From: Melampsora larici-populina 98AG31
Taxonomy: Eukaryota; Basidiomycota; Pucciniomycetes; Pucciniales; Melampsoraceae
Length of the DNA: 64,000 nt
Assembly: GCF_000204055.1 (NCBI RefSeq)
Contig: NW_006768816.1
Coordinates: forward strand, 320,739 to 384,738
Reading direction: 5' to 3'
Below are positions 12,051-23,735 of this stretch, in pieces. The notes beneath the pieces are model-generated. The model had not been told where the DNA came from and made no database searches. It saw only the letters and a list, made by a program, of their open reading frames with translations. Each line of letters begins with the position of its first letter. Position 1 is the stretch's first letter. The translations under genes and the position numbers were made by a program.

Positions 12051-12995
12051 GACATCATCTTGGAATGATACCTAACTTCTCTGATAAAGCTCCCAACACC
12101 AAAGCAGGATAGATAGGGCTGGACACAAAAAAGATTCAAACACAAACACAAACACAATAAAACCAGCCTGTTGTATCACAAATTCCTTCTTCACCAATCA
12201 TTATGTTACACTGGTTTCCTGAATCCTTCAAAACCCATTGAAATGCCTCATCATCAAAGCTTCTGTAGGTTTGTGTATCTATTAAATCATGAAGATATCA
12301 ACATCTTCAAAAAATCCAACTATATGTTAGTTGAATTCACTGCAGGCTGGGCCAGAACTAACATACCTTTAATTTATCCATATGCATCAAATCTCCATGT
12401 ATCATACATCCATAGTGAGCCATGACCCCCTGCATAGAAGCAAATTCTTTAATATCAATTTGGATGTAATACATGTCAGTATCAGAACACAGACCATGAC
12501 CAATGCCATTAGACTGTAAGAACATTACCTTTCTGTCTCCAATTCTGATTTCACCACAAGAGCTCTATCTATAATGGGAACCATCACCAGGCAAGAAGCC
12601 ACAGACCAGTTGATTTGTAATTACAACAAACAATCTGATTTTCATCTGTTGCACCCTTGACCGTCAAAAATCAAAAAAAGAACTTTGAAAGGTGGTCTTC
12701 TAGGATATTTTTGAATAGCCTTGACCAAGAGGACCCCAAAAATATCTTGATTTTTGAATTGAGTGATATTTGTAACTTTGGCATTTTTTTTGAAAAACTA
12801 TCTGATCAAGTGGCTCTTGATGGTTCCCACTATATCTCACAATCTTCTTATCAGCTAAAAGGAGTGTAGGATGCTTTGAACCATAGGCACAGATTAGTCG
12901 ACAAAGATTCAGTGCTAGCAAGAAATGGATATAGAAAAGATACCTAAAAAGACCTAAACAAAGTAGGAAGAATACATACCAAATTCATGAACCCT
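12051..12995. other. Intergenic, no supported gene
   Basis: Contains a short (cacaaa)-like run near 12140. Its small open frames lack homology cues. It lies downstream of the aminopeptidase pseudogene. Confidence 0.4.
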
Positions 12996-14768
12996 TCACT
13001 CACCAGTTGAAAGTGTCACATCAACTTTTTCAAAGTTTTTGGAAAAAGTCTTAAAGAGTTCCACAAGATAAATCATATCAAGGCAACTAGCTTGTTCTCT
13101 GATAGAGTGCATAGATACTTACCCATCCAAACAAATTCAACGCCAGCTAAATATAAACCAATCTTTTGTTCTGACTATCCGCCTTCATGAGGTCAAAATA
13201 ACTTACACTGTGGACAACCAATATCTACGGTACGTAAACCAATCTTAGATACCAGTGGACCTGGGATGAAACGTCGACATTGGATCCGTGTCGGAAGACA
13301 GCTTCATGATCCAAAATTCGATCACCAATCGTAGAACCTGTTGACAATGAGATAATAAGATATTGAATAACCTTTTAGATCATTAAAAAGGAGTTGAAAT
13401 CGACTTGCCACACGCCATGTCGTTTCTAACTTCGTACTCTTGTAATGGAACCTGAAACAAACTCCCGTTTCACTCAGATTCTCAATCTTCAGTCTCAAAT
13501 GATTATTGTATGCGCTTACTTCGGCAAGTGTAGCAATTTGACGTAAGACAAGTGGTCACTACTGCGCTAAAGATCGAAAAAGATGGTTTTAATGAAGGCT
13601 TCAACTTTCTTAGAATAACAAATGTGAAAAAGATGGCTTGCACGCTGACCTGGCATATTTCTGTTTAGCATTTTGTTTTAATGGCGGGACCTTTATTAAT
13701 AGACGGGCGGTGATTCTCTTCATGTTTCTCAGGAAAATATGGATGAATAGTATGTCTAGAGGATCAAAGAGATAAATTAGCAAATAAAATCAACCAAACC
13801 ACCCGGAATTGCACCAGTGAAGTTCAAAAGGAAGAATCTATCAAAATCGGGACGAACCCCTGTCCTTTCAGTCAATGCCGGAGAAGGGGTTTCAGCAAAT
13901 GCACTAGAGATGCGAGTCAAGATTGCTTCCAATAAATCCGACTCGGCACCATGATTGGAGACTGATCCGATTTCTTCATTGGCCATACGATGCAGAGTCA
14001 TCAGTGATTTTTCTAAAATAAGATCCAAAGCAGAGTTTATGGGGTTTATTCATAAAACCACTGCTTACGTCTCTACACCTACTTGAATATCCTAATTTAG
14101 TCCTTCTGGATGCGGGTCGGATTGTAAAACAAGGCCTGAAGACAGAGAAGATCTGACAGTTTAAAATCCCACTCCAAACAAGGTATGATAAGAAAACTTG
14201 CATTACTCCGAGGAATATCTACTGACGAATCAGTGTGACATCCTACTACATAGCTAACCCATTTCCAACCTACGCTCCATCTATGGCAAAAGCAACTGAA
14301 ATATCCGAAAGAGTGGACAAATCGAGTACACAGAATTAGGATCAAATGACCTATTTCAATCAAGCCGATAACGTTTGCTTTCTTCAAATTCCGGTACTCA
14401 AATGATAGAGCTTTGATTCCTGGACCATCGAAAGAATCAAACACGATCAGTACAAACTACCCAATTGAGATGAACAATAGATTCGATCACCATGTTACAT
14501 AATATTTTCCACCTTTTCTCAATCGTGAAGTCCAATCGTCCTTTTCTTTTGACCATTCAAATCCAGCTGATTCTATTCACTTTATAGCGTTTGATACCGC
14601 ATGAAAAGGGGTAGGAGAATGATTTATGAAATTCAAAAAGCTCTCAATGATAAGTGGTGCCGTTGGATGGATCAAACTACATAGTTGGACTAGAATGATT
14701 ATTGTCAAAGCAGATGAATGAACGTTAGTTTGTTGTGGTACATGCATATTAGATTGGCTTACCATCAT
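12996..14768 (-). pseudogene. Decayed M18 aspartyl aminopeptidase
   Basis: Remnants in correct M18 order on the minus strand are: 'FINHSPTPFHAVSNAI' near 14600; 'KGGKYYVT' near 14490; 'VGCHTDSS' near 14240; 'RPASRRTKLGY' near 14120; 'ANEEIGSVSNHGAESDLLEA' near 13960; 'VPLQEYEVRNDMACG' near 13430; 'GLRTVDIGCPQ' near 13220; and 'SMHSIREQA' near 13110, with a stop at 12996-12998. The family removes N-terminal Asp/Glu from peptides in the cytosol or vacuole. The copy is dead. An in-frame TGA follows NAIK, TAG codons interrupt the VGNG segment, a base is lost before VGCHTDSS, a frameshift hits the VGVET segment, and roughly 200 residues are missing from the middle. One intron would need a GC donor (gcaagt near 13420). 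Confidence 0.82.
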
Positions 14769-15627
14769 TGAATAGCGGTGACTTCAAAAAGTGTTTGAGG
14801 GTGGAATCCAAAATCCAATGTAGCTGGAATGATACCCCTTATTTATAAACCCATACAGACCTCGCCAAAATCAAAGATCAGAAACCCATGAATGATCAAA
14901 GTCACGCACTTAACAATCCAGCCGGCGACCGCGCTGATCCCAAGTTTTCTTCATGATTTGTAGGGGGGTCAAGGGGGAGTTATTCAAAAGATGTTAAACT
15001 ATGTAACATCTCTGGTGACATCGCTCCTCATCGCGCATTTCAAGAAGCAGGCACTCAACCCCGCCTGCATGGGGAACGATCTCCGAAAGTTGGATGACAC
15101 GGCTGGCGCGCATGACGGCTCACGTTAACTCTAGGTTGATGGGCTCCACTTCATCAAGATTGCTTGCTATGTTACGTATGTTTTAAACTCTTACCAAACA
15201 CAAAGCTGACTCAGTATGACTGGATTTGATGAGTGGTACTTATGAAGCTCAACTCCGTAGGATGATGATAAGCTCTTCTCCAAATGATCAACTTGGATGC
15301 ATGATCAAATGCATTCTTGATCATAGCGCTGATAGGTGGACTGATTGTCCCCGAGATCTGAATCTCTGGCTTGGCCTTTATCCTCACCAAAGCCCTTTAG
15401 CAATAATTAATTATTGAGTTCAAATCAGTAGTGAATTGGGAATTACATGTGAAGACTGCACGTAAGGTAAGAAAAGTGATGGTTCAACTTGATTTGATTG
15501 ATATAAAAGTTTATGAATTTAAATAATAGATATCTTGTAAAATCTTCATTTCTGTTTCAAACGATTGGCTGGATGACCGAAGAGTTGTAGATATATATGT
15601 AGTACGGACTCATTATGATGTTTCTGG
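14769..15627. other. Intergenic
   Basis: No supported gene. The small frame at 15226-15417 has no motif. The stretch holds the former 5' side of the aminopeptidase pseudogene and the 3' side of the secreted-protein gene. Confidence 0.4.
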
Positions 15628-16027
15628 TTAGTCATATTCCACTTGTGCATCATCGTGAACCCATTTCGCTAACTTAATAGGAGTTATCGTTATGCCACGG
15701 ACTCTAGGATCGTTTTTATAGGCTTTTATTACAGCCTCCCAATCTGTGATCGAACGCAATAGAGTACAAGAATTTGTATTAGACGGGTGTTGACTCGTTG
15801 ATGAGTTGGTCACACATACCCTCTCCCGAACCTTTACAACCGAGATTTATCCAACCGATAACTGCGGATGGTTTTCCATGGAAACGACGCGTGTCCTGGA
15901 ATCTGGTGGGGTACGTCGTCAGCTCAACAATGAGCCTCTCAGCTGATGGTGTTGCGTCCCCTAGATAACCCATCACGAGGATAGGTGAAAGTGATAAAAA
16001 GCAAGCTAAGAGGAATCTCATTTTCAT
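15628..16027 (-). CDS. Small secreted protein, 107 residues, candidate effector
   Basis: Two exons, 16027-15820 and 15743-15628. The intron has a gtatgt donor and a gatcacag acceptor, and the phase is exact (Glu, then a split Asp codon). Residues 1-20 form a classic signal peptide: Met-Lys-Met-Arg, a hydrophobic core 'FLLACFLSLSPILVMG', then cleavage near Tyr21. The mature part is about 87 residues with one Cys (Cys64) and ends VEYD. No known domain is recognised. A second ATG lies two codons downstream of the chosen start. In a plant-pathogenic fungus this architecture suggests a secreted virulence candidate, but nothing in the sequence proves it. Confidence 0.7.
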
Positions 16028-16609
16028 CTTGAAGAGGTTTGTTTGGGGAGATTATGAGGTTTACGTTGAAGTAGTTTGATGACTCAAGCAAAATTGATTG
16101 ATGGTTTGGTTTTCAAAAGAGTGTCTGTTTAGAGAGTGTTATTGATTGAGAATGATGAAGTAAGCAAAAGAAGCTGAGTGGTGTGAATGGAGTATACATA
16201 GTCATCCCTCTGTCAGCAGTATTTATACCTGTTCCTGGCGTGTGGTCATTGATGATGAGACGCGTCAAGCTGTGGGCACTACCGCGGTGTTCGCACTACC
16301 CCTAAGGTGAGACTATATCCCTCAAATTGTAAGGGAGAGAGTCGGCAGTCTAATTCACTATTATAATTATCACCAATGTCGGACGCTAGCTGATATGCTT
16401 CGAGTAAATCCAAGTTGTAACACCCTCATGCCGTTTCGACAATAACAATCCATAATGCTAGGTTTTTTTGATAGGCGACTATACCATCATCCTAAAGTTG
16501 GGCTCAAGTTTCATGTGATGGTCTGACTCAGGAGATTTTCACCTCAAAAACGGTATTAGAGGAGGGAGAATCTGTTACGGCCTGGCCTGGCTCAAACTTA
16601 ACTAAGTCC
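16028..16609. other. Upstream region of the secreted-protein gene
   Basis: No gene. A TATA-like agtatacata near 16190 would lie about 165 bp upstream of the minus-strand ATG. It is a weak promoter candidate only. Confidence 0.35.
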
Positions 16610-16653
16610 CTCGCCAACGGCCCGAGGCGCTCGAGCCTCGGGCCGTTGGCGAG
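16610..16653. repeat. Perfect GC-rich hairpin, 19-bp arms
   Basis: The arm at 16610-16628 (ctcgccaacggcccgaggc) is the exact reverse complement of 16635-16653, with a 6-nt loop. Pairing continues outward with one mismatch to about 25 bp (aagtcc/agactt). It lies at the start of a 0.8-kb block of short repeats and may be a transposon terminus. Confidence 0.85.
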
Positions 16654-16692
16654 AGACTTGAGAACGAGAGGCCATCGGGAGAACCCTGACAG

Positions 16693-16728
16693 TACGATGG
16701 ACGAGAGAGGTACGATGGACGAGAGAGG
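16693..16728. repeat. 18-bp tandem duplication
   Basis: tacgatggacgagagagg occurs twice in direct succession (16693-16710 and 16711-16728). Confidence 0.9.
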
Positions 16729-16811
16729 AGGGTGGAGGACAAACCTCAAACCCCGCACCACCAACATACAGCTGTTCCAACAAAGATTGATTTTTTTGGA
16801 AATCTCGCCAA

Positions 16812-17055
16812 TTATGGTTCTCAAACCTGTGCAAGAAATGTGCAAGACCGACGTGCAAGATCCGTGCAAGATTTCTTGCACCAATCTTGCGCATTAAATT
16901 TTTTGACAACCCCAGCTATCTTGTTCCAACTGGTACGAAAACCGTGCGAGACCGACGTGCAAGTTCCGTGCAAGTTCCGTGCAAGTTCTATTCATGTCTT
17001 GCACAGAAGTTGCTCAAAACTTGCACAAATTTTTGCATAGGTTTGAGAACCATAA
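16812..17055. repeat. Fold-back segment packed with GTGCAAG/CTTGCAC words
   Basis: The outer arms ttatggttctcaaacctgtg (16812) and the reverse complement at 17035-17055 bracket about ten copies of (g)tgcaag or its complement, often followed by a(t/c)ccg or ttccg. The open frames crossing it reflect the repeat, not a gene. Confidence 0.7.
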
Positions 17056-17219
17056 ATGTGCAAAACCCGGGTTTTGTCCCTCACTTGATTTTGTCTCTCC
17101 GCTAATTGGAAGAATACAGGAAATAATAAACCTGTAATCAAGTTTTGTCTTTGGTTTTAGCCGCTGCGGAGACAACTTTCTCCAAAAAAAAGTTGTCAAC
17201 CTTTCTTGGAACGGCTGTA

Positions 17220-17402
17220 TTTACCTCGGATTTTGTAATCCGAGGTATCCTCGGATGCAAAACCTCGGACAGAAGCTTCCCGAGGTTTTGATCCGAGGTA
17301 ATTCTCAGGGCAAAAAAATACCTCGGGCAAAAACCTCGGACAAGGTTTGTCCAAGGATTTGCCTCCGATGATGCCTCGGATTTCTCAACCCGAGGCATCT
17401 AT
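17220..17402. repeat. Cluster of CCTCGG/CCGAGG palindromic words
   Basis: More than ten copies of cctcgg(a/g) and its complement ccgagg lie within about 180 bp, arranged in inverted pairs such as acctcggattttgtaatccgaggt. Outside this cluster the word is rare nearby. Confidence 0.75.
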
Positions 17403-18432
17403 GCTGGCAGTGCCGTGAGCATAAGCAAAGTTGTGATTCCCAATTCCCGCCCGCCGCCCGGACAGATTATCATTTGTAAATATACTGCGCAGTCACCGCA
17501 GCATGCCTCTTCCGGTCACAAGCATCCATTTACCAATTCCCAAAAAGATCGTGAGATAATCAGTCATTGGTAATGCCCTTACTCCATGTACGGAAGCGGC
17601 AAAATCTAATTATGGCTTTCGTAGGTATCAATCAATCATATGATAAAGATTCCAAAAGTAACCTTGATAGATAATGGATATTGATCGATCGTAGATATCA
17701 ATCGTCTATCTAACAGGCCAAAGCATTGTCATTTGACCTGCGCTATACGGTCATGGTGTACATACGCCCCAGACCCAGAAATCTGCACCAGAATGGGAGG
17801 ATCAAAACCTCGCACAAACACTGATGACAAACCAAAGAAAGAGAAGGATAAAATGATGATCAGCGCACTGTGACCGCTGATCAATAAAAGCTAAACACTC
17901 GGGATTACCGTTGTGAGTATTAGATTGCATTTAAGAGAAGGACTCATTGGTTTGATCAATCATTCGTATCAATACTATCAACACCATCTTTCTTAGAGAC
18001 AACTTACCATGACACATTCAAACATCTGTAATAAAGCACGTAAAAGCATCAGTTTCACACCACTTAACCCACATCAACTGCTTCCTTACCCCCCCCATTG
18101 GGGGCATAAGCACAGGTGTTCGCTGTACCTCAATGCTATGCCGGAGATACGGACCGCACACCACAATATATTGGGAACCAAAGGCCCAACACCTCAAACA
18201 CCTAATTGGAACAAGGGTGAGTATCATTTCCGCGGAGTTCATTAAGCGCTACAGCAATCACAGCTGAACCAATTGAAAATATAATTAGTGCAACTTTGAC
18301 CAAAAGTATTATCGGTACTATAACAAGGCCAGCTATAATCACGACCTGCTTGCCCACAACAGACGACATCAAGATTTTGAACTTCCAAACCACCTTATTA
18401 ACAACTATCAATTACCAACTTATCTACCTACA
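17403..18432. other. Upstream region of the four-exon Cys-motif gene
   Basis: No supported gene. A short hairpin, ccccccattggggg, lies near 18092. The small frames at 18009-18245 and 18202-18411 overlap on opposite strands and have no motif. Confidence 0.4.
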
Positions 18433-20030
18433 ATGGTGGTGGATCCACAACTTACGCTTGACGCCTTTCTACCTAATCCTCATCCAACGCAACCAACACC
18501 ACTCATAAGTAAAGAAGTGTGCCAAGGTGTGAATGCGGTGTTTGCTACTGCTCATAATACCCGGATGAACCGAGGTTGCCCACACAAGGCCTGCTTTGAC
18601 GTATGTGATTTACATTTACATCAAATCCCATACGCTGAAGTGCTGACACTTTTCTTTATCTCCAAATCCAGTGTTGCAACAAACTTGGTACTCTAGCATG
18701 TTTGCCGCATGAGGCTCAGGCCAGGAAGAAGACAAGGGAAGCTGTCACCGATGGAATTGAAGGACAACAATCCGAACAACCTACACCTTTGATCACTGCC
18801 GCTATTCCAACGCCACATTCCAGGGTTTCATCAAACACTGCAGTGAATGATGAAAACCAATCGACTCATCCAACAACCAAACCATCAGAGGACTTGGCAC
18901 CTAGCACCCAAGCAGGACGTACCTTCACCCGCCGTCTCAGCCCAACTGAATTAAGTAAGTTTCGAAGCGTGTCGATCAACAAACAAGCCGAAGAGAGAAT
19001 CCAAAACGATGCACTTGCGTTAGCTAAGAAGCTAGTTACTATGGTGGTATGGCCCGGCAACGAGGTAAATTATCTTACATATACATTGACCAAACAACAT
19101 TCTCTGATCACATACCATTTGTATATTATAGCAAGACCCGTTTGGTTCCGAAACGTGGCATGTACAGGCTAACAAATGGCCTTTATTTTCGCTGGACGAG
19201 TCAGAAGAGTTGTTATCTCTTGTGGAGTCACGACTTGGGGCAAATTGGAAGGGAGGTCTTAGGGTTTGGAATCATGAAGAACACGGCTGGGTATGTTGTT
19301 TTTGGGTTAATTCACTTATAATCATGATATACCTGACAATCAAATGATTTAGGTCCACATCAAAATGTCTACGCAAGAATTGTATCCAAAAGATTGTAAG
19401 AAGATTCTAGTTCTACTTCCCAACGTCAAACCTTCGAACTGTGAAGGTATCGATCATCATCTGGCCTCCGTTGCACCCATATCGGAGAAGGCTGCTATGG
19501 ACATACGTCCTATGATCACACCCACCCAACAATCACGTACATCCCTCTCAGTCACCCCAACACCATCGCGTACACCCATCTCGATCACCCCAATCCATTC
19601 ACAACTAAACACCACCTCTTCTTCATCTCCAACACATATCTCAGATTCAGAAGACGAACGTGATGTGGCTACGATGAACCTTATCAATGACGCTGTTGTC
19701 AAAGCAACCACCGGTAATGAAGGCAGCTCTTCACCAATTAAATCCCGTCGTGCTCAGTGGCCTCGAGGTGTCACCATGCACTCCATGGTTACTTTTTTTG
19801 AAAGATCTATGCGCAAACAGACTTTGATGAAAGTTGCGTGGGAAGAGCAATTTCAATCTTCTTACACATACGCCTCATCAACTGTATCAACTTATCGGGC
19901 TTTGCTGAAGGGAATTGGACTCACTCGTTTGACTGAGTATGTTGAAAAACATGGTGACCACACGGTCCAACAAGCAAAGGATTATTTTGATGATGTCGAC
20001 AACAGAACTTCCAAGCGTGCTCGACAATGA
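18433..20030 (+). CDS. 465-residue Cys-motif protein, probable expanded transposon-associated family
   Basis: Exons 18433-18600, 18672-19064, 19132-19290 and 19353-20030 join in phase 0 at every junction (gtatgt, gtaaat and gtatgt donors, ag acceptors) into one uninterrupted frame. Near residues 48-67 a Cys/His cluster spans the first junction (GCPHKACFD then CCNKLGTLACLPH), resembling a metal-binding knuckle. A Ser/Thr/Pro-rich linker follows. The conserved-looking block 'PFGSETWHVQANKWPLFS' is encoded by exon 3, and a basic C-terminus ends SKRARQ. I recognise no named domain. From memory this architecture recurs in rust genomes beside transposases, so a transposon-accessory or DNA-binding role is my guess. 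The frame is intact, unlike many neighbours. Confidence 0.75.
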
Positions 20031-21249
20031 TTTTCTTTTCATTCATGTTATTTACGTTTCAATATCTCCATTCTAACTTTCCTAACCTTTAAGTATCCAA
20101 ATCTTGACATGCCCTTTCAATAATTTTTATAAATTATGGACCAATCATATTATTTTGTATGAAGTGTGTTGTAGCACGTGGATATAGTTATTTTTCTTGT
20201 TTTATTTGGCCACGTCTTAGTTTCAATTCTTACCTTGTCTTATTGGTTGTTGGTGCGGTCTAAGTAGTTGTCTTACTTCACATTACTATTATCATTTCAG
20301 CTCTGTACTGTAGATACTTTGTACATATATTGATACGTTCTATAAATGATACATTCTTTTAGTTGATTATAAATGACTCATTTGTTAAAGTTCAATGGAG
20401 AACATTAATAAATAATTGTTCATACAAAAAATGCGCTTCAATTCAAGTTCGTAGATATAGAACAACGTCATCATAAAATGTCAACACATCCAACTGTGGT
20501 TTGTAAGCGCTTAATTCACAGCTGGACCACCAAATATAGATCAAAAAAAACAGACCACAACTAAAAAGTGAGACGGTGAAGAAATTAAATATTAAAAAAT
20601 TATAATCATGATGTACAGAGTAATATACCAATAACGTTACAACATTCATTGTTATTGAATAATCAATGTTGCCATACGGAAAGAAGCTCAGTGTGTAATA
20701 CAAACAACGTTTATACATAACAGAATACTCAAAAAAATACGGGAAGAATATAAAGTACAATCTAAATGAGATTTGATGATGATGTATAATGGATCATCTA
20801 ACGTCATATTGATCTTGAATGACGCAAAAATTGTTTCATAAAATACCAACTACACAACATGAATCAATATTGAATGTGGTGATGCGACTGATAATTGACA
20901 TCAGCTATTCCAAGTGCAACATTCTGCAAATCTCATTGCATTCGTGTTGATCCTCAAAATGAATGAAAGCTCTTTTTACTATGCTTTGCTTGTCCTCTCT
21001 TGGGTTTGAAGCGTGGATAACTCTGTAAATATATTAAACAATATATAATGAGACAAAATTAATCACTTGGCTATTTGTGATAGGAAATAACTTACCCTCT
21101 GGAAAAACACACTAAGTTTGACAAAAGTCCTTTGGCGTCACAATCTGCCTGAGCAATCAATGATCAACCCTTGGTGCTATGGAGTGTAAAATGTATGAGT
21201 GCCATTATCAAGTCTTGCCATGGGTCCTCTGGTCCGTGGCTTTCGGGGG
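20031..21249. other. Intergenic, AT-rich
   Basis: No supported gene. A minus-strand hydrophobic frame at 20443-20760 is low-complexity Phe/Tyr/Leu from AT-rich DNA and has no splice partners. Confidence 0.4.
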
Positions 21250-23055
21250 TTAACTTGTATTCATGTACATATCGGTTGTTTGGGGAATGAGCTGTCTCAC
21301 ATAGAAGCCATCCACAGCTCGCACTTCCAATAGTCTGGAGTAGGCATACGTACGGAACCTGATTGGAACAGGGTTTTCAGTTTTTGCTTTCGTATCTGAG
21401 CTGAGCAAAAGATCAAAAGAAATGTTCAATACCTTGAGACCTAGACTTTGTTGATGCAAGATACGTTTCTTATGCATACACTACACGAAAGATAATATTT
21501 TCTGGGCAGAAAATTAAATTATTGATACACAAAAATATTGAGAGGCCAGGAGAAGGGCAAAAAATAAATAAAAATATGCATCTTGTTCCCGGCGGTGAGA
21601 GCTTCACTCTCCATATTTTTCCATATTTTTACAGTCCGTATTGATAAGTGTACTAACAATAAACCTTCATAATCATCCAATTACAACCTGTAACAAGCAC
21701 TGAAATTTGGCTCGTTAGTGTTTAGAGAAACTTTTGATTTCTGAAAACACCTATAACTTTGTCAAATCTGCCTCAAAACACTCGATTTTAAGTACATTAG
21801 AAAGCTGAACTCTTCCTCTCGAACTTTCATAAGATCAAAAACTATGTAGCTAGTATGACAATCATTCTATGGATCTGTATGTACAAATGTATAAAAAAGA
21901 TGATATCTTTTTTAGCAGACCAGCATGCTGTGTGGTCCTATTATGAACTATTTGGAGGACAATTCCAGCTTACCAATGCACCCAAAATTGAGCGTTTTGG
22001 ACCGGAATTGAAAAAGTTATGAGTATTTTCAGAAATCAAAAGTTTCTCTAAACACTAATGAGCCAAATTTCAGTGCTTGTTACAGGTTGTAATTGGATGA
22101 TTGTGAAGGTTTATTGTTAGTACACTTATCAATATGGACTGTAAAAATACGGAAAAATATGCAGAGTGAAGTTCTCAACGCAGGGAACAAGATGCATATT
22201 TTTATTCATTTTTTGCTCTCCTCCTGGCCTCTCAATATTTTTGTGTATCAATAATTTAATTTTCTGCCCAGAAAATGTTATCTTTCTTGTAGTGATATCT
22301 TCAACGGTGTGGACCTTTTTGGACATCCAAAGAGCTTGGAGAGCAAATTGAAATCGAGATAACATCATATTGACATACAGGTTGGACTGAGCTCGCTCAA
22401 GGGCTACTTTTCGTCCAAGAGTTAAAGAGTGTTTCCAGTTTTGATGAAACTTGGCCACCATTGCGTCAGGAATTTCTTTACTCTCGATATCGACATTTTG
22501 AACAGTCCAATTGTATGTATCTCGATTATAGACTGATTGATTGTAGGTAGTACACATATACATAACAAAGGATTGTTTCATGTTGTTGAGGCCAATTGGA
22601 TCGTAAGGTGAGAATGGTAAGTGGTCTCCATCATCCAGAGGAGTGAAGCGGTAAAGAAAAGCCGCACTGCGCTTCTTCAGGTCATATCGTAGCATAGTCA
22701 AAGGGAATTCAGGCCCACTATTGGTAGAGTATGATGTGTTGTGTGGTCCAGTAACGTCGGAGGCAGAGTCACCAGAGTTTTCAGATTCAGCAGTTTTGGA
22801 AGAGTCGGTGTCGTGACGTGGTTCAACATTGACTAAACCTGAAGATATGACTTCAGGTTCACTATCGCCCAAGATGGTAACATCGTCATGAGTGATAACC
22901 CCTCTTTCCGAGGTTGATTCATAGTCTTCGCTGGAGATTTTGGGTTTGGAGGATTCATACACATCCACAGGTTCAGGAGTGTTCGGAGTTGAGGTTGCAT
23001 CGGTAGAAGGCTCCAACAAGTCAGATTCAGAAGTATAGTTGCAGTTACTAGGCAT
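21250..23055 (-). pseudogene. Unknown protein gene interrupted by a CACTA-type MITE
   Basis: The frame opens at ATG 23055 with a Ser/Thr/Glu-rich N-terminal half (about residues 1-115). A globular part follows ('TMLRYDLKKRSAAFLYRF', 'SLTLGRKVALERAQSNLY'), running to 'KKVHTVED'. There the 816-bp MITE at 21479-22294 begins. Beyond the MITE the original frame resumes as 'MHKKRILHQQSLGLK' and continues to a stop at 21250. Removing the MITE and one ATA duplication joins the two parts in frame. As it stands the reading frame runs into the MITE and ends at 22129 with a MITE-encoded tail. No domain is recognised. Confidence 0.6.
21479..22294. mobile_element. CACTA-type MITE, copy 1 (816 bp, ATA target duplication)
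   Basis: It starts CACTACACGAAAGATAA and ends in the reverse complement (ttatctttcttgtagtg). These are CACTA/EnSpm-like termini, matching the CACTACAAGAAA pattern. The inverted similarity extends some 300 bp inward from each end, so nearly the whole element folds back. The 3-bp duplication ATA (21476-21478 and 22295-22297) is what this superfamily produces. A second copy is at 30750. Confidence 0.9.
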
Positions 23056-23735
23056 CTTGGAGGTGGTTAGATCAATGGAGCTATTGGATTAGAAATATGA
23101 AAATAAGATGTTGCAGAGATAGATAGATAGTATTTCAAGGAGCAAGTGTGTAATACTATGATGTAAATGATTTATGAGGATTATAAGAAAAAGAGGTGAT
23201 GGAAATGGGCGAGAAAATATGGATCAGATATGTTAATACAAGCAGGAAAATGAACAGGTAACTTAGTCGTGTGGTACAAGGTATGAAGCCTTTCCCTCGA
23301 GATTACGGAAGATGAACGGCATTTAGTTACACAAGTGATAACCAACCACACAAATTATAGAAATATTTGGAAAATCCAAGCAAATATTACTTACTACTGA
23401 TTGGTGATCACAACAGTGGAATTACGTTAAATAATACCATGGTGACACTTCAAAAGTGTCACCAGAGTTATAACGAAATGCAGAACCTTTGTTTTGATTG
23501 ATTGAGCACAAGATGTTGTATAAGAGTGATCGGAAAGTAAATTTGATCTTTATATTGACTTAAAAGATGGAATAATAGGAAACGTTAAGCACCAAACAAA
23601 AAAAAGATTTGAGTGAGAAGGAGAACAATTACAATAATAAACAAACATAGTATGGCTAATAAAGATAAAAAAAATAGTACGATTAATAACAATTTAGACA
23701 GTAGGTAGTCTAACTCATAATAGTACCACTACATG
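23056..23735. other. Intergenic
   Basis: Upstream of the MITE-interrupted gene. No gene seen. AT-rich, with a short gataga run near 23118. Confidence 0.4.

Noticed and set aside
14097..14444. Minus-strand frame of 115 codons
   Set aside because: It is an accidental open reading through introns and frameshifted parts of the M18 pseudogene, and it includes only the VGCHTDSS piece in frame.
16528..17105. Overlapping frames of 70-118 codons on both strands
   Set aside because: They follow the palindrome and GTGCAAG repeats rather than coding constraint.
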